Source of the DNA: Gnetum montanum
Lineage: Eukaryota > Streptophyta > Gnetopsida > Gnetales > Gnetaceae
Direction: 5' to 3'
Assembly (NCBI GenBank): GCA_015680685.1
Contig: MNCI01008656.1
Span: 215,052 to 265,972 of the forward strand
DNA length: 50,921 nucleotides
In this document: one piece after another, positions 31,304-43,000 of the stretch
How positions within the stretch are numbered: the stretch's first letter is position 1
How the letters are laid out: each line of letters begins with the position of its first letter
The notes under the pieces: generated by a model
Told to the model about the DNA's origin: nothing
What the model saw: the letters and a program-made list of their open reading frames with translations, nothing else
The model's database searches: none
Translations under genes and position numbers: made by a program

Positions 31304-32062
31304 TTGTACCTTTGTCTAATCAACAAAATGACTATTATTAGGAACATACTTTCACAACATGAAGATATACCATCTCTGCTATAAGCTAAAAAACATTAAA
31401 CAATCTAATGTAATGATGTGAAATCTTGCATTTTTGACTAAAATACATTAAGCCCTTTAGTGAAGAGACATGAAAAAATATATTGTTACTAATTGAAAAC
31501 TTAAAAGATCTCCTCCTATGGTTCATGTAGCTCATTTAGCAATCTTGAGCTACTTTAATCCTCTTACAAATCTTTCTAATCTACCCAGTCACTCTCATCA
31601 CAACATTTGAATAGATACCCTACCTATGTTTGATTGTATCACAATATGAGAAAGTTCTACAAGGTCGTCTATGCAAAACCTTGTATGAAATTGTCTTTAG
31701 GCTTACTTGATAACTATTGTTATAGGCAAACTCTACCAAAAACAACAGACTATCCCATCTATCTGAAAACAAAAAATAATAATACCAAAGCATTCCCTCC
31801 AATATCGAGTTGACTCTTTCAACTTGTTCATTAGTCTTCAAATGATAAGTTGAAATTAAATTCATCCTAGCATCCAAGTTGTTAATGAATTGATAGTAAA
31901 ACTAAGAAATGAATTTGACATCATGATCTAAGGTAATCTTGGCAAGAATGGCATGCAATCATATGATCTTAGAGAAAAAAAATACACAACATCCTCCATG
32001 CTAGCTCAAGTATTCATAGCTAAGAAATGATCTAACTTGTGTAATAGGTCAATAATAACAGG
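31304..32062 (-). pseudogene. Integrase core and C-terminus of element D
   Basis: Reading leftward: LDHDVKF (the second catalytic Asp region, near 31925), STYHLKTNEQVERVNSILE (catalytic Glu kept in NEQVE), SLLFLVEFAYNNSYQVS and HRRPCRTF, up to a stop at 31620. Below 31620 the homology continues with KICKRIKVAQD, MNHRRRSFKF, FFHVSSLKGLNVF, the Tekay-type 'HRRxLEFxVGDHVFLxVSPxKG' stretch before the GPY/F-like end. Elements C (upstream end) and B (downstream end) bound the piece on either side. Confidence 0.85.
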
Positions 32063-32937
32063 TGATAAGATATTGTTTGTTGCATTGATTGGGCCCCATT
32101 GACTAGGCCCTGTTGACTAGGCCATGTCAATGTAGTCTATTACGTCGATGCGGCCATGTCGATGCAGTGTCTATTTTCCTCTATAAATATGCATTCATAG
32201 CCATGTTTATGCAATTTTTTGGTTAATAGAGAAGCTCAAATCTTGTATTTTTATTTTGTAATCTTACAAAATAGTTAGTGAGTGCCCATAGTGTGGATCT
32301 AAGTTAGTTGTATGGCATCTTATTCAAGTGGCAATGTGCTTGGACACATTTCATGAATGGTAATAAGATCAAGATTAATTCTTATTCATTGTAGCACTTT
32401 GAATTAGATTATATTTACTTTTAATGGAATTTATATTCCATGTACTTAGTTAATATTTATGTTTCCATGCAAGTTAATGAATTGGTGCAATGAGTGCAAC
32501 CAATTTTGAGTGTAAACATATATTTGCTTGGTGATCCTAGCAATGTTATTGCTTGGTTCACCCAATAGCATAGTGCTTGGTAATCCTAGTAGTGGATATG
32601 TGGGTTCAGGACATGTATAGCAAGTTGGGAATAAACATTTATCACCTGTAGACTAGTTTAGACTTTACTTTCTATTGTTAATTAGTTTAAAAAATGTTTT
32701 ATTTATTATCAATAGGAGTAGCATAAGGTTGAAACAACATCATGAATCATATGTCTCACTTTGGACTAAACCATACATGACAAAGCTAACACTAGTCCAA
32801 GTGGGAAGATAGTGAATTATGATTAAGGCATAACAATCTAGATGCCACAACTAGTCCCATCCATGGAATTCAACTGGATCCTATGTGAACACTTGTGATT
32901 TGTATGGTTGGGCATAGGGGTACCTTACTACTTATCA
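32063..32937 (+). repeat. 5' LTR of element C
   Basis: It begins TGATAAGATATTG and ends ACTTATCA. U3 carries repeats of TTGACTAGGCC and GTCGATG motifs instead of GATATC palindromes; TATAAATA is at 32182-32189. R/U5 is homologous to A and B. Confidence 0.93.
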
Positions 32938-32957
32938 TTGGCATCATTGCTAGGGAT
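32938..32957 (+). promoter_or_regulatory. Primer binding site of C (tRNA-Asp type, decayed)
   Basis: TTGGCATCATTGCTAGGGAT matches the tRNA-Asp-complementary consensus at 15 of 20 positions, with only transitions as differences. Confidence 0.68.
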
Positions 32958-33061
32958 GGTGCTAGTTATCTAGATTAGTTATATATACATGATCACTGTA
33001 AATGCATTAATGAACTATCTTTCCAAAAATACTAAGTCACACACATCATATACCAACAACA

Positions 33062-35446
33062 ATGTCTCTTTCATGAGGAAGTGATAATGCATCATATGAA
33101 GAGAACATTCATTGGAGAAACAATGAGATATATAGTAAAGAAAATTTGAATCACCAACCTCATGTAGGGGTTTCATATGTTCATGAGCATCCTGATGATA
33201 CTCAAAGACTACATTCACCTAAGACAAACAACCTTAGAGGAGATGAAGTAAGTCCTAGACTAGGGGAGGCCTCAAGGCCTAGGACCTCCTCAAAACCTAA
33301 AAATGATAAATCAAGGGACTATGGGAAACACCATCAAAGCCATGACAATCCTCCTAGTTTCTCATCTTCCTCTTCCTCTTCAATGTCTAGTTCTAATGAA
33401 GATGAACATAGGTATAGAGACAAAGCTCCACTATAGGGTCAAAATAATGGTAGGAATCAAAACCATAGGAAAAATCAAAGACCTCAATATGAACATAGTT
33501 GAAACTATCACAATCAAGCAAATAGAAATAGCAATTTTCACTACACCACATCTAGTGATGATGAACCCTTATTGGCCACTAAGAGCTTGATGTAGATCAT
33601 AGAGTAGTTAAGATACCCCACAGGCATCACAAGGAAAGTCACATAAAAAGGCTCAATATGAATAATATCCCTAAATTTGTGGGAGGCTATGATTCTGATC
33701 CACAACATCACTTACAAGCCTTCCATTATGCTTGTGCCTTGCAACATATCAAAAATAAGTGGCAAAAGCTTAAGCTCTTCCCTAGGACACTAATAGATGA
33801 AGCTGAAAGTTGGTGTAGATCATTGGCACCAAGTTCCATCCACTAGTGATCCACAATGGTAGAAATTTTCAATGAAAAATACCAAACCTATGCAAGAGTA
33901 TCCAACCTAAGAAAATAAATCCAAGGGTGGAAGTAAGAAAATCATGAACCCTTGGATGTGGTCTTCAATAGATACTACTTGTTACTACATAGATGTCATG
34001 GTTATGATTTCTCTCAAAAAGACCAACTTTTCCATGTCATAGATGGGCTTCATAATGAAACAAGGGAGATCCTTGGGATGTATGTTTAAGGTTGATTATA
34101 TGAACTAAAAGCCCATTAGATACAAAGGCTAATTGAGTAGGTGGTGAAAGAAGAAGAAGATCTATGTAAATTAGAGAATGTTAAGAAATATCACTGGGAC
34201 CCAACTCTTCAAAAGAAGATGGTCCATATCTATGATGAGGAAACAAAGGTAGTTCTTGATGAGGTGATTTCACAAAAAACCTTGTCACTACAACAATTTC
34301 TTGATGAACTCAAGGAAAGACTAGATAGGATGTCAGAGTGGATAAATGAAAAGGCTACAACTTTTGTTGAAACTATAGAGGAGAAGGTAACAAAAAATGA
34401 ATTAGGTAATCGCAATAAATAGAAGAGGAAGAACCAAGAAACAACTAGGAACACTTATGGGTAAATAGGGAAAATGACTGTAGAAGAAGATGCTATAGAC
34501 TTAACCATAGAAGAAGATGATGGATGTGACATCTTCCTATATGACCATCCAAAGGGCTATTGCCCAATCATGTTACATCGACATGAGCATTGGGCTTTTG
34601 CATTGAATTCCAAGTTTGTACAAAAGCAAAATGCCTAGAAAATTAACTTTCTCACAAGGTAATTATAGATAGTCCTATGATCAATTATACCATCCTACTG
34701 GGACTTCTTACTAGCCTCTACACTATCATCTAATGTAGTGGCAAAACCCACAGTCATGGGGGAGGCCATAATCAAACTAGCACTACCCTTACTACTAGTT
34801 GAATCCTTATGGATATTATGTTCAACAAAATGTTTCCTTGACTAGTTCTACTTCCTCTACTTCAAAGCGCTACTACGACTCTCCGAAATATCATCGACCC
34901 GTAACATCTTCTGAAGGATCACCACCTCACATATCTCATCCTTTGTCATATCCTCAATATTATCATACTTCCCTTCATCATATGTCACCACCAACAACAC
35001 AGGAATGTTTAGCACCACAACATCAACAAGGAAATGCCACTTGTGCTACACACATACAAAAAAATGATAATCCTAGTAGATCTCTACCGCAATCTCAGAA
35101 ATGTCCTTTCTTTAGGGTAGTTCCCATGCATAAGCACAACACTTGTGGACCTACTAACTCATCCAAACTAGCACAATGCTAATCAAGTGAAACACCCTTC
35201 CTTTTATATCCAATGTCCTCTAATCCTATGCAAAGGCCAACATCCATCGTTACTCCAACATCTAATAGAAACGATGAATCTAGCACTGTGGAGAGACAAA
35301 AGAAGAATCCATGCATCACTAATAGTAAAGGATGTAGTTGTGGACTGAAAATTCAAAATATTAATACAACCCACAACATAGCTATGAAACAAGTGTGTGA
35401 GAAAAAACTAGCTTACCTAGTAGCCACTAAACTAGAAGACATCTAG
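33062..35446 (+). pseudogene. Gag of element C
   Basis: From ATG 33062 the N-terminus (NIHWRNNE, VGVSYVHEHPDDTQRL) aligns with A's. A Ser-rich run (SFSSSSSSSMSSSNEDEHRY, about 33355-33420) matches the Ser-rich part of B. After a frameshift the core reads MNNIPKFVGGYDSDPQHHLQ, AFHYACALQHI, LKLFPRTLIDEAESW, FNEKYQTYARVSNLRK and GYDFSQKDQLFHVIDGL. A helical, charged segment (34141-34420) leads to the knuckle CDIFLYDHPKGYC at 34525-34563, in which the second Cys is Phe, followed by LHRHEHW. A Pro/Ser/His-rich tail ends near 35446. About ten stops; two or three frame changes. Confidence 0.82.
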
Positions 35447-37976
35447 TGGCTTGAAAATGAGAATATAAAATTGTTTCAAGATGAATGGAGGTAACTAATC
35501 CACTTATTAGTTGTAGACTTAAGAAAATGAACCAAACAAAGGACTTATACATAGATATCTTACACTTTGATTATACACTAGAAGAGGATATTAAACATGG
35601 AGACCTAAGAATTAAAATAGAAAATCAAGAAGAAGAAGAAAACATATTTGGATCCCCCAAAACAAAAATACCTTCAAGTCCAGATGAAGGTACATCTTCA
35701 AATGATCCAAACAAGACTATCACCAATGTTAGATGTGCTACCACATAATTAATTAAATCAATAACAATGATACATGGAAAATTGATGGTGTATAACTAGG
35801 GAATTTTGCAGTCCATCTCCTAAATGTACAACCATAAGATTAGTCATGGGGGAGATGCTCCATTCTAGTTCAAGAACTAATAAGTAATTTTCATATTTTT
35901 TGTTTTATAATTTTTTATCATTTTCCTATTTATTCCAAAATTTTTTGATTCTTCATATGTTTTCCATTTCTTAATGTTTTTCTTTTCTTTATATTTTTCC
36001 TCTTTTCTTAAGTCATTCTCTTTATGTTTACTGAATGTATTTCATGTTTTCATTAATAATATTGCCAAGTCATGAGGCATAAGTGAACGCTATGTGTTGG
36101 GTTTTTGTGTTATGCTATCAAGATGATTAGGTAAGTAATTGTGTAAAGTAGTGAGACCACCTCATCCATCTCTCTAGTTCTCTAAATAAAAGGTCTTTTT
36201 CATGGAAACAATTTGGTTCTTTTTTCATGAAACTAAAATTAATCAATGATCATTATACCTTGAAGAAATAGGAAATGACCAAGTGGGAATGGTAAGGGTG
36301 TGACCTCAAGGAGACTTGTTGGGTTTCCTTCTTGTCTTCCTTTATGTGGTTTATGACTCCCATTAGAACATATCATCACTTCTCCATCAACCAATAAAAA
36401 TAAAAAATTTTCTTTGCATAGTATGGTTCCCATTTCAAAAAAAAAAAAAAAAATAGAAAAATAATAATAATGCAAATTGAAAGAACACCTCTTAGACACA
36501 ATAGCAAGCTACAAGAATTGGTTATGGGGTTGGAAAGACATGTTACCCGTGCCTAAAGGCACCCCTCTAACTAAGGCCCTTCCTTTCTTCTTCTCTTTTC
36601 TTCTCTTTTTGAAGTGATAATTGTTCTTTGAGGTGGTTGTGGACCCATGGTGGTAGGCACGAGGGAACATATCAATGTGAGGTTACTATTCATGGTATGG
36701 ACTTGGTTTAAACTTGGACAGATAGGTATGCTGATCACATTTTTCACAAGAACCTATTGTGGACATGGTCAAGTACCTTACATCTCTATCTCTGTAATTC
36801 CTTTTCATCCCATTATTCACCTCACTGCTACATGCAATTATGAGCCTTTGGTTTTGTGTAGTATAGTGTAACATCCTAACCATGGCAGTTGTGTGTTTGA
36901 AATAAAGACATGACCTACATTTAACTTCTTGGGTGCCCATGGATATCTATAGTGGTGGTTATGCAAGGACATTATGGTAGGAGCCTACTTTGGAGAGGAT
37001 CCACTTGCATAACTTTTGTTGATCATGGCTTTGAAGTAACCTTCACATCTTCTAGAACATTAATGATAGTTTCTCTAAATTTATGCATACTTTTGGAACT
37101 ACTTCTCATTACTTTTAATTTCTTTTTTACTTTTTCCTACTTTTAGTTAAAATATCCTTTAAGTTCAATATTTCTTGGCCATCTTTTGAATTAGAATTTT
37201 TTTTTCAATTATTTGAAAACTTGTGTACTTCCAGAGTTATGCTTATTAGTTATGGGGGCTAGGGATGTTCACTTTGAAAATTTTCTAACATCCTATTTTT
37301 GAACATCATGGTAACTAATATTAATTGATCAAAATAATGTGAACAACTTGATAATTTTGGTTACCTCATAGCCTTGGGCATAGTATGCTATCATCACCTT
37401 GTTCTTAAATAAAAACCAAGGGATTCAAAAAGAGTTAATTATTAAGGAAAATTTACAAAAACTAATGTTGATCCTTTGGTGACTACAGGTGATGCTAAAA
37501 GAAACACCTAAGGAAGAAGGTCTTTTACCAAGCATGGAAACAAAGCCAAGAGAGGGACAATGGAGGATATGCTCATGGACAAATCATAGCACATACACGA
37601 TAGTAGCTCAAGAATCACATGTTTACTAGATCCATGGGACAATGAGAATAAATTTCAATCCATCCTTCAAGGATTTTCCACATAAGTAGAGAAGCATTCA
37701 CATAATAATCAAGGTTGGAAGTTTGCCACCACTAGTAGCAACAAGAAGAATCATCTTCAGCAGATTTTTGAAGGCCTCTACAAATTTCGTAATCTTTAAA
37801 GTTTTTCTAGTCTTTTTATCACTCTGTCATTTTGTATACATCCACTAGAATTAAATTTTATAATGTGGCACTCAGTTTTGTTATGTCTATTTTGTCTTGT
37901 TTTGTTATGTCAAAAGCTAGTCAATAATCCCATACCTTCCCAATTTTCTAAAGAACTCAAGGATGAGTTTTCATTT
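35447..37976 (+). other. 3' region of C: pol absent, conserved noncoding DNA
   Basis: A short acidic open stretch (35485-35748; LEEDIKHGD, ENQEEEENIF) follows gag and has no recognised domain. No RT or integrase sequence is present. PPT-like motifs occur at 35842-35852 and 37248-37258. A T-rich tract (35890-36040), a (A)15 run (36438) and the shared block at 36955-37020 (GGAGAGGATCCACTTGCAT) follow. Layout parallels the region behind pol in B. Confidence 0.65.
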
Positions 37977-37989
37977 AGTCATGGGGGTA
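37977..37989 (+). promoter_or_regulatory. Polypurine tract of element C
   Basis: AGTCATGGGGGTA, identical to that of B, immediately before the 3' LTR and after a TTTTCATTT U-box. Confidence 0.85.
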
Positions 37990-38865
37990 TGATGAGATAT
38001 GGTTTGTTACATTGACTAGGCCTTATCAACTAGGCCTTGTTGACTAGGCCTTGTCAATGTAGTCTATTACATTGACATGGCCCCATCGATGCAATGTCTA
38101 TTTTCCTCTACAAATACTTGCTCACAACCATTTTTATACAATTATTTGGTCAATAGAGTAGCCAAACTCTTGCAGTTTTATTCCATAATCTTAGAGAATA
38201 GTTGGTGAGTGTTTGCAGCATGGATCTAGGTTAGTTGTATGATGTCTTATTTGAGTGGCAATGTACCTAGACACATTTCATGAATGACAATAAGATCAGA
38301 TTGACTCTTATTCATTGTAGCACTTTGACTTAGATTAAATGTACTTTTAATGTAATTTATATTCCATGTACTTAGTTAATATTTACGTTTCCATGCATGT
38401 TAATGAATTGGTGGAATGAGTGTTACCAGTTTCAAGCATAAACACATATTCGCTTGGTAATCCCAAAAACGTTATTGGTTGGTTCGCCTAGTAGCATAGT
38501 GCTTGGTAATCCAAATAGTGGATACGTAAGTTCAAGAGGTGTATGGAAAGTTGGGAATGAACAATCATCACCTGTAGGCTAGTTTAGACTTTATTGCCCA
38601 TTGTTAATTAGTTTAAACAAATGTTTTCTTTATTATTGTTAGGAGTAGCATAAGGGTGAAATAACATCAAGAATCATATGCCTCACTTTGGACTAAACCA
38701 TATGTGACAAAACTACCACTAGTCCAAGTGGGAAGACAATGAATTGCAATCAAGGCATAATGATCTAGATACCACAACTAGTCCCATCAATGGAATTTGA
38801 CCAGATTGTGCATGAACACTTGTGATTTGTATGGTTGGGTGTAGGGGGTACCTCACTACTCATCA
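37990..38865 (+). repeat. 3' LTR of element C
   Basis: It is collinear with the 5' LTR at 32063 but well diverged. It starts TGATGAGATATGG and ends ACTCATCA. The GACTAGGCC repeat block is clearer here (three copies); the TATA box is altered to TACAAATA (38109-38116). Confidence 0.93.
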
Positions 38866-41090
38866 ACAAAGAGAATGTCCTTTGCATTCTTAGTGTAAGA
38901 AGAACTAGTAATACAATCCATACTGATCATCTTCCAATTTTAGTTTGAAATAGTATGAAGGTACAAGTAGCCACTTGGTCATTGATGCTTAAGATTAACC
39001 AACTAATAAATCAAACATCTATCCACATATTCTTCAAATTGAATCTTTATGCCTAGCTACTAGTATAATATCTTTCGAATACGGTAATTCTTGCTATTAT
39101 TTAGATGCGTCTAAAGCCTAATGAGGTGAGTTTTCTTCAATAGATATTGTCATAAGAAATCATGGACACACACTTAATCCTTATGATAAAGCAACCCAAA
39201 TGTATCAACTACCATAGAAGAATCACTAGATTGTGTAACCTACTCACAACAAGGATCACATTATTTCTCTACATAAATCTCACTAATCGCACTAGACTAG
39301 ATCACCAAACTATGAATCTTACAAGCCACATGGCTCAAGGAATTTATAACAACATTACTTTTCCCAGCTAATACTAGATGTTAAAATCAAAATCAACTAA
39401 TAAATCAACCCAACTCCTCTAACATAGGTTTCACTATGGTTGATTTATCAAATATTGTAATCCCTTGTGGTCTATCCAAATAATTAATTACTCCAGAAAT
39501 AAGTAGTAGCACCAAAATTTTAAGGCAAATACTACCACTCCCAACTCAAGGTTATGTATGGAGTAGTGTGTTTCATCAGCCATAGGATACCACATTACCC
39601 TCTTGCATGAGAACACATCCATAACCCTCTCTTAATGCATTGGTACAAATATTGAATGGTTTTCTTGGGGTAGATGAAAGCAAAATAGGAGTTAAGATTA
39701 GTCTATCCTTGAGTTCATTAAAGGTAGCCTAACAATGAGAGTTTCATAACAATCCAATATCCTTTTACAATAGCTTTTTGAGGGATCCTAAGAATATTGT
39801 ACATATCTTCAACATCCTTAGGAATAAACTAACCTAGAATAATCAATATCATATTAGGATTGACTGCTATACTAGCCACCAAAGCAACATGCACTAAAAA
39901 TTGAATATATTGGTCTAAAATGAATACTTAGAATGCTGGACAAATAATTAGTGTTCTCTAAGTATTTGCAAAATGATCCTTAGATGTCGTTCATGTAACT
40001 CCTTGGATGAAGAGTACACCAAAATATCATTGATAAACAAAATAATAAATTGGTTTAAATATGGTCTCATAACAGTGTTCATGAGATGCATATATACTAC
40101 AAAAGCATTACTGAGTCCAAATGGAAAGATCAAGAACTCATAATGTCCATACCAAGTCCAAAAGGTTGTCTTAGGAACATCTTCCTCTTTGATGTTGACT
40201 TGGTGATACCCTGACTTTAGATCTATCTTTGACAATACTTAAGCTTTTCTTAACTAATCAAAAATCATCTATGCATGACAAAGGATACTTATTCTTCATT
40301 GTCACCTAGTTCAACTATAGTAATCAATGCATAACTACACACTACCATACTTCTTCATTATAAAAAGTATAGGAGCACCCTAAGGAGATACATTGGACAA
40401 ATTAGGTCCTTGTCAAGTAACTCCTAAATTTGAATATTTAGTTTTTCTATCTTGATATGGGACATCCTATGTGGTGTCCTGAGAATAGATTTAATAGTAG
40501 GTTTAAGAGAAATATCAAACTCAACATCACACCTTAAATATAGACTAGGTAACTTAGAATAAAAAACATTAGAAAACTCTTAGGTAATAGAAATCTGATC
40601 AATCTTAAGTGATAAAGGAAGTTTACTTACTAGAATTGAAAAAAAATGATACTTTTGTAACAAATAATGAAAAGATCTTAAAGAAATGAGATTAAACTTA
40701 ACCTTGCATGGTTAGGTATGCTTCATCATCTAAACACCATCAACTGTCACCAAGAAAAGTTTCTTATGATAACAACCCAAATAATCCTTATAGTAAGATA
40801 ACTAATCCATATCCAAAATAACATCATAATCTCCTAGGTTCATGAAGTGAAGATCACTTGACCAAGAAGTATTCTAAATTACCAAGGATACAGACTTGTA
40901 GACTTTATCCAAAACAAGCACACAACCACCAATAGAGCTAATAGCAAGCCCTTGATCAACAAACTAATACACTAAACCTAATTATCCATATACTTGCAAA
41001 TCAATAAAAGAATGACTCAAACTAGGATAAAATAGAATTAACATTACTAAATTAGAAATCATATTTCTATCATTCATCATGGTGTTGGAT
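38866..41090 (-). pseudogene. Protease, reverse transcriptase and RNase H of element D
   Basis: Reading leftward from 41090: a protease remnant (FYPSLSHSFIDLQVYG where the family has DSGATHSFI, so the catalytic Asp is lost; then YDVILDMD); the RT lead-in ISLKPTIKSILRTPHRM and [39 protein letters not shown] (palm Asp kept, 40235-40180); [16 protein letters not shown]; and [10 protein letters not shown], in which the usual first Asp of VDD is Asn. RNase H follows at about 39660-39440 (ALREGYGCVLMQEGNVVSY). Numerous stops; one main frame. The sequence between 39440 and 38866 is too decayed to read. Element C separates this from the integrase. Confidence 0.85.
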
Positions 41091-41159
41091 TAAGCATTGA
41101 TTGACTAATCTTTTTGAGCATATACATGTGCATGCATTATAGTATTATCCTAGCTACTA

Positions 41160-42275
41160 GTAGGTTTGCCATCTTGCTAATAATCTCTACCTCTTGAATG
41201 CTTCAAATAGTTTAAGTTCTTATGACTTCGGTGAAGATTGTTATATCATTTAGGAAATTCCCTATAAATGTACAGAACTCTCCTATAAGCATGACATGTA
41301 ATGGATCCATGAGTGATCCCACCACTTTCTATTTGCTATTGAGGCCTCTGTTGTTATTGATACTAGTAACTTGAATTGAATCTCTAGGTTTTCTTGGAAT
41401 CACTGGACTTCCTAGAAGAGGTATGACCCCTCTTCTCAAATTAATCGCATTGTTCTACTTCAACTAATTGACTGTTCTCTAGGTATAGCATAAGAACTTG
41501 AGCATTCTCATACATTTGAAGACACATAGAAAGTAAATGGTCCTTGATGAATGCATAGAGACCATGAATAAAATAGTTGACCCTAAATCTGTTATTCAAA
41601 TTTTTATGTGATACATACATGCTCAACTTTGAGAACATGTAGTCATACTTAGTCATAGTTCAATTGCCTTTGTAGAGGTTGTAAGCCACCTCAGCTTTTG
41701 CCTCCATAAATTTTGAAGGAATGTAATGAGCATTGAAAGTATTAAGAAAATTATTACAATGGATATCATACTCTTCCTAATGATAGGCCTTCTCTTGAGT
41801 AGTCCATCAAGCTATAGTAGACCTAAAAAACTTGTAAGTTGTTAAACAAATTTGGTACATAGGACTATAACCCATTAGCTTGAAGATTTTAAGGATCTCT
41901 TTAAGCCACTTAATGGTAATGGTAGGATCCTCCTTATCTTACAAGGTAGGGGATACTAACTTACAAAATAGCTTCATAAGCTCCCTTTCCATTGGTTGTT
42001 TGCAAGTACCACCACTTTTAGAAGTATCTTATGTCAATGGTGAACTTGAATTCTTATCCATATGTTGAAGGAGGAATTGAAATATATAATAGTTGATGTT
42101 TTCTTAAGCTAATCTCATCATCTTTTACAGGAGTAGGAATCAAAGTGATAGGTTCTTTGGAATATGTCAATGACTCCTATGTTCAATTTAGAATGAGGAG
42201 AGATGTTGGTATTGGATTACTAGGATCAACACCCATCCTCTTAGCATGATCATGTCCACTTCTAGTACCTGCCAT
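41160..42275 (-). pseudogene. Gag of element D
   Basis: The likely start is ATG at 42275-42273 (MAGTRSGHDHAKRMGVDP), about 30 bases after the primer site. The best-preserved part is 41656-41441: TKYDYMFSKLSMYVSHKNL, RFRVNYFIHGLYAFIKDHLL, MYENAQVLMLYLEN, corresponding to the 'SVAEYxxxFxxLSRYAP...FxxGLRxxI' helices of chromovirus Gag. Upstream, NFLNTFNAHYIPSKF and EAKAEVAYNLYKG belong to the same core. A zinc knuckle is not clearly readable. Several stops. Confidence 0.75.
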
Positions 42276-42303
42276 CTCTGGAAATAGTAACACAATGAGG
42301 AAT

Positions 42304-42315
42304 CTTTGATATCAA
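42304..42315 (-). promoter_or_regulatory. Primer binding site of D (tRNA-iMet type, decayed)
   Basis: The minus strand reads TTGATATCAAAG, compared with TTGGTATCAGAG for initiator Met. It lies between the gag ATG and the presumed LTR end. Confidence 0.5.
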
Positions 42316-42317
42316 CT

Positions 42318-43000
42318 TATAATATACTCCTTCCTAAATATTATGTTGGAGAATATTGCATTGGATAAACCTCCTAATGAATGATTGGTTATGATAAAAA
42401 ATAAGATAAAGAATGAACTATGAAGAAAAAGAAAGTAAAAGGAATCTAGTATGACGTCATGACCTAAGAAAATAGATGAAACTAAATAGTAAAAGAAAAA
42501 ATGTGTAAATATCAAATCATGTTAAATATATATGTTGGAAATTGAATCTAGCTAGACAGAAAATAAAGTAAATGATCTACCAAAAATAAGAAATGAACAA
42601 TAGAATTAAATAACTTGCAAATTTAAATCTTCATAAATATATGATCAACATAATATCAAAGGAATAGCCCATACAAAATCCATGAATCCAATAGCTAGAA
42701 AAAAGGAAAATAATGTCTAATATAATGTTGAAATGTCTAATACATGAATAGCCAAAGCTCAAATCTAAGAATATAACATCACAAATTACACTAGAAACAA
42801 ATTAGCAAACCATCCAAGTTTTCTAATCTTTGTCTAATCTAATCGACCTATAAACAAAAGGGAGTATCTATATAAATTGAGTGAGGAACTTGGGTACCAT
42901 CTCTAGTCAAAGAATGGGAAGATCTCATGGAATTTAGGTGAAACATGGTTATCCTACAAAACATGTTAGCTCAAGAACATCTAAATAAACAAACAAATTT
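42318..43000 (-). repeat. 5' LTR region of element D
   Basis: Upstream of the primer site on the minus strand lies AT-rich DNA with a TATA-like ATTTATATAG at 42868-42878. No clear TG start was found, so the upstream limit is arbitrary. It could not be aligned to the short surviving 3' LTR piece. Confidence 0.35.

Larger units (their letters stand above)
32063..38865 (+). mobile_element. Element C: gag-only LTR retrotransposon
   Basis: C has LTRs of 875 and 876 bases (32063-32937, 37990-38865), a tRNA-Asp-type primer site, a Gag homologous to A and B, no pol, a 2-kb 3' noncoding region and a PPT. The flanking pentamers are ACAGG and ACAAA, which differ by two transitions and so fit a decayed target duplication. 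It interrupts the integrase/RNase H part of D. Its LTRs differ from each other much more than the B LTRs do by eye, so it is probably an older insertion than B. Confidence 0.92.
18817..42322 (-). mobile_element. Element D: chromovirus-like gypsy element split by B and C
   Basis: On the minus strand the order is primer site (42304-42315), gag (~42275-41160), protease, RT and RNase H (41090-38866), then element C, integrase (32062-31304), then element B, the pol tail (19209-19004) and a 3' LTR start (19003). Motifs such as NEQVERVNSILE, RRPCRTF, NHRRRSLKF-like and VKVLWSYHGS match the Tekay-type chromovirus integrase and tail. B's perfect target duplication proves that its two flanks were once contiguous. 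D is the oldest dated layer in this half of the window. Confidence 0.85.
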
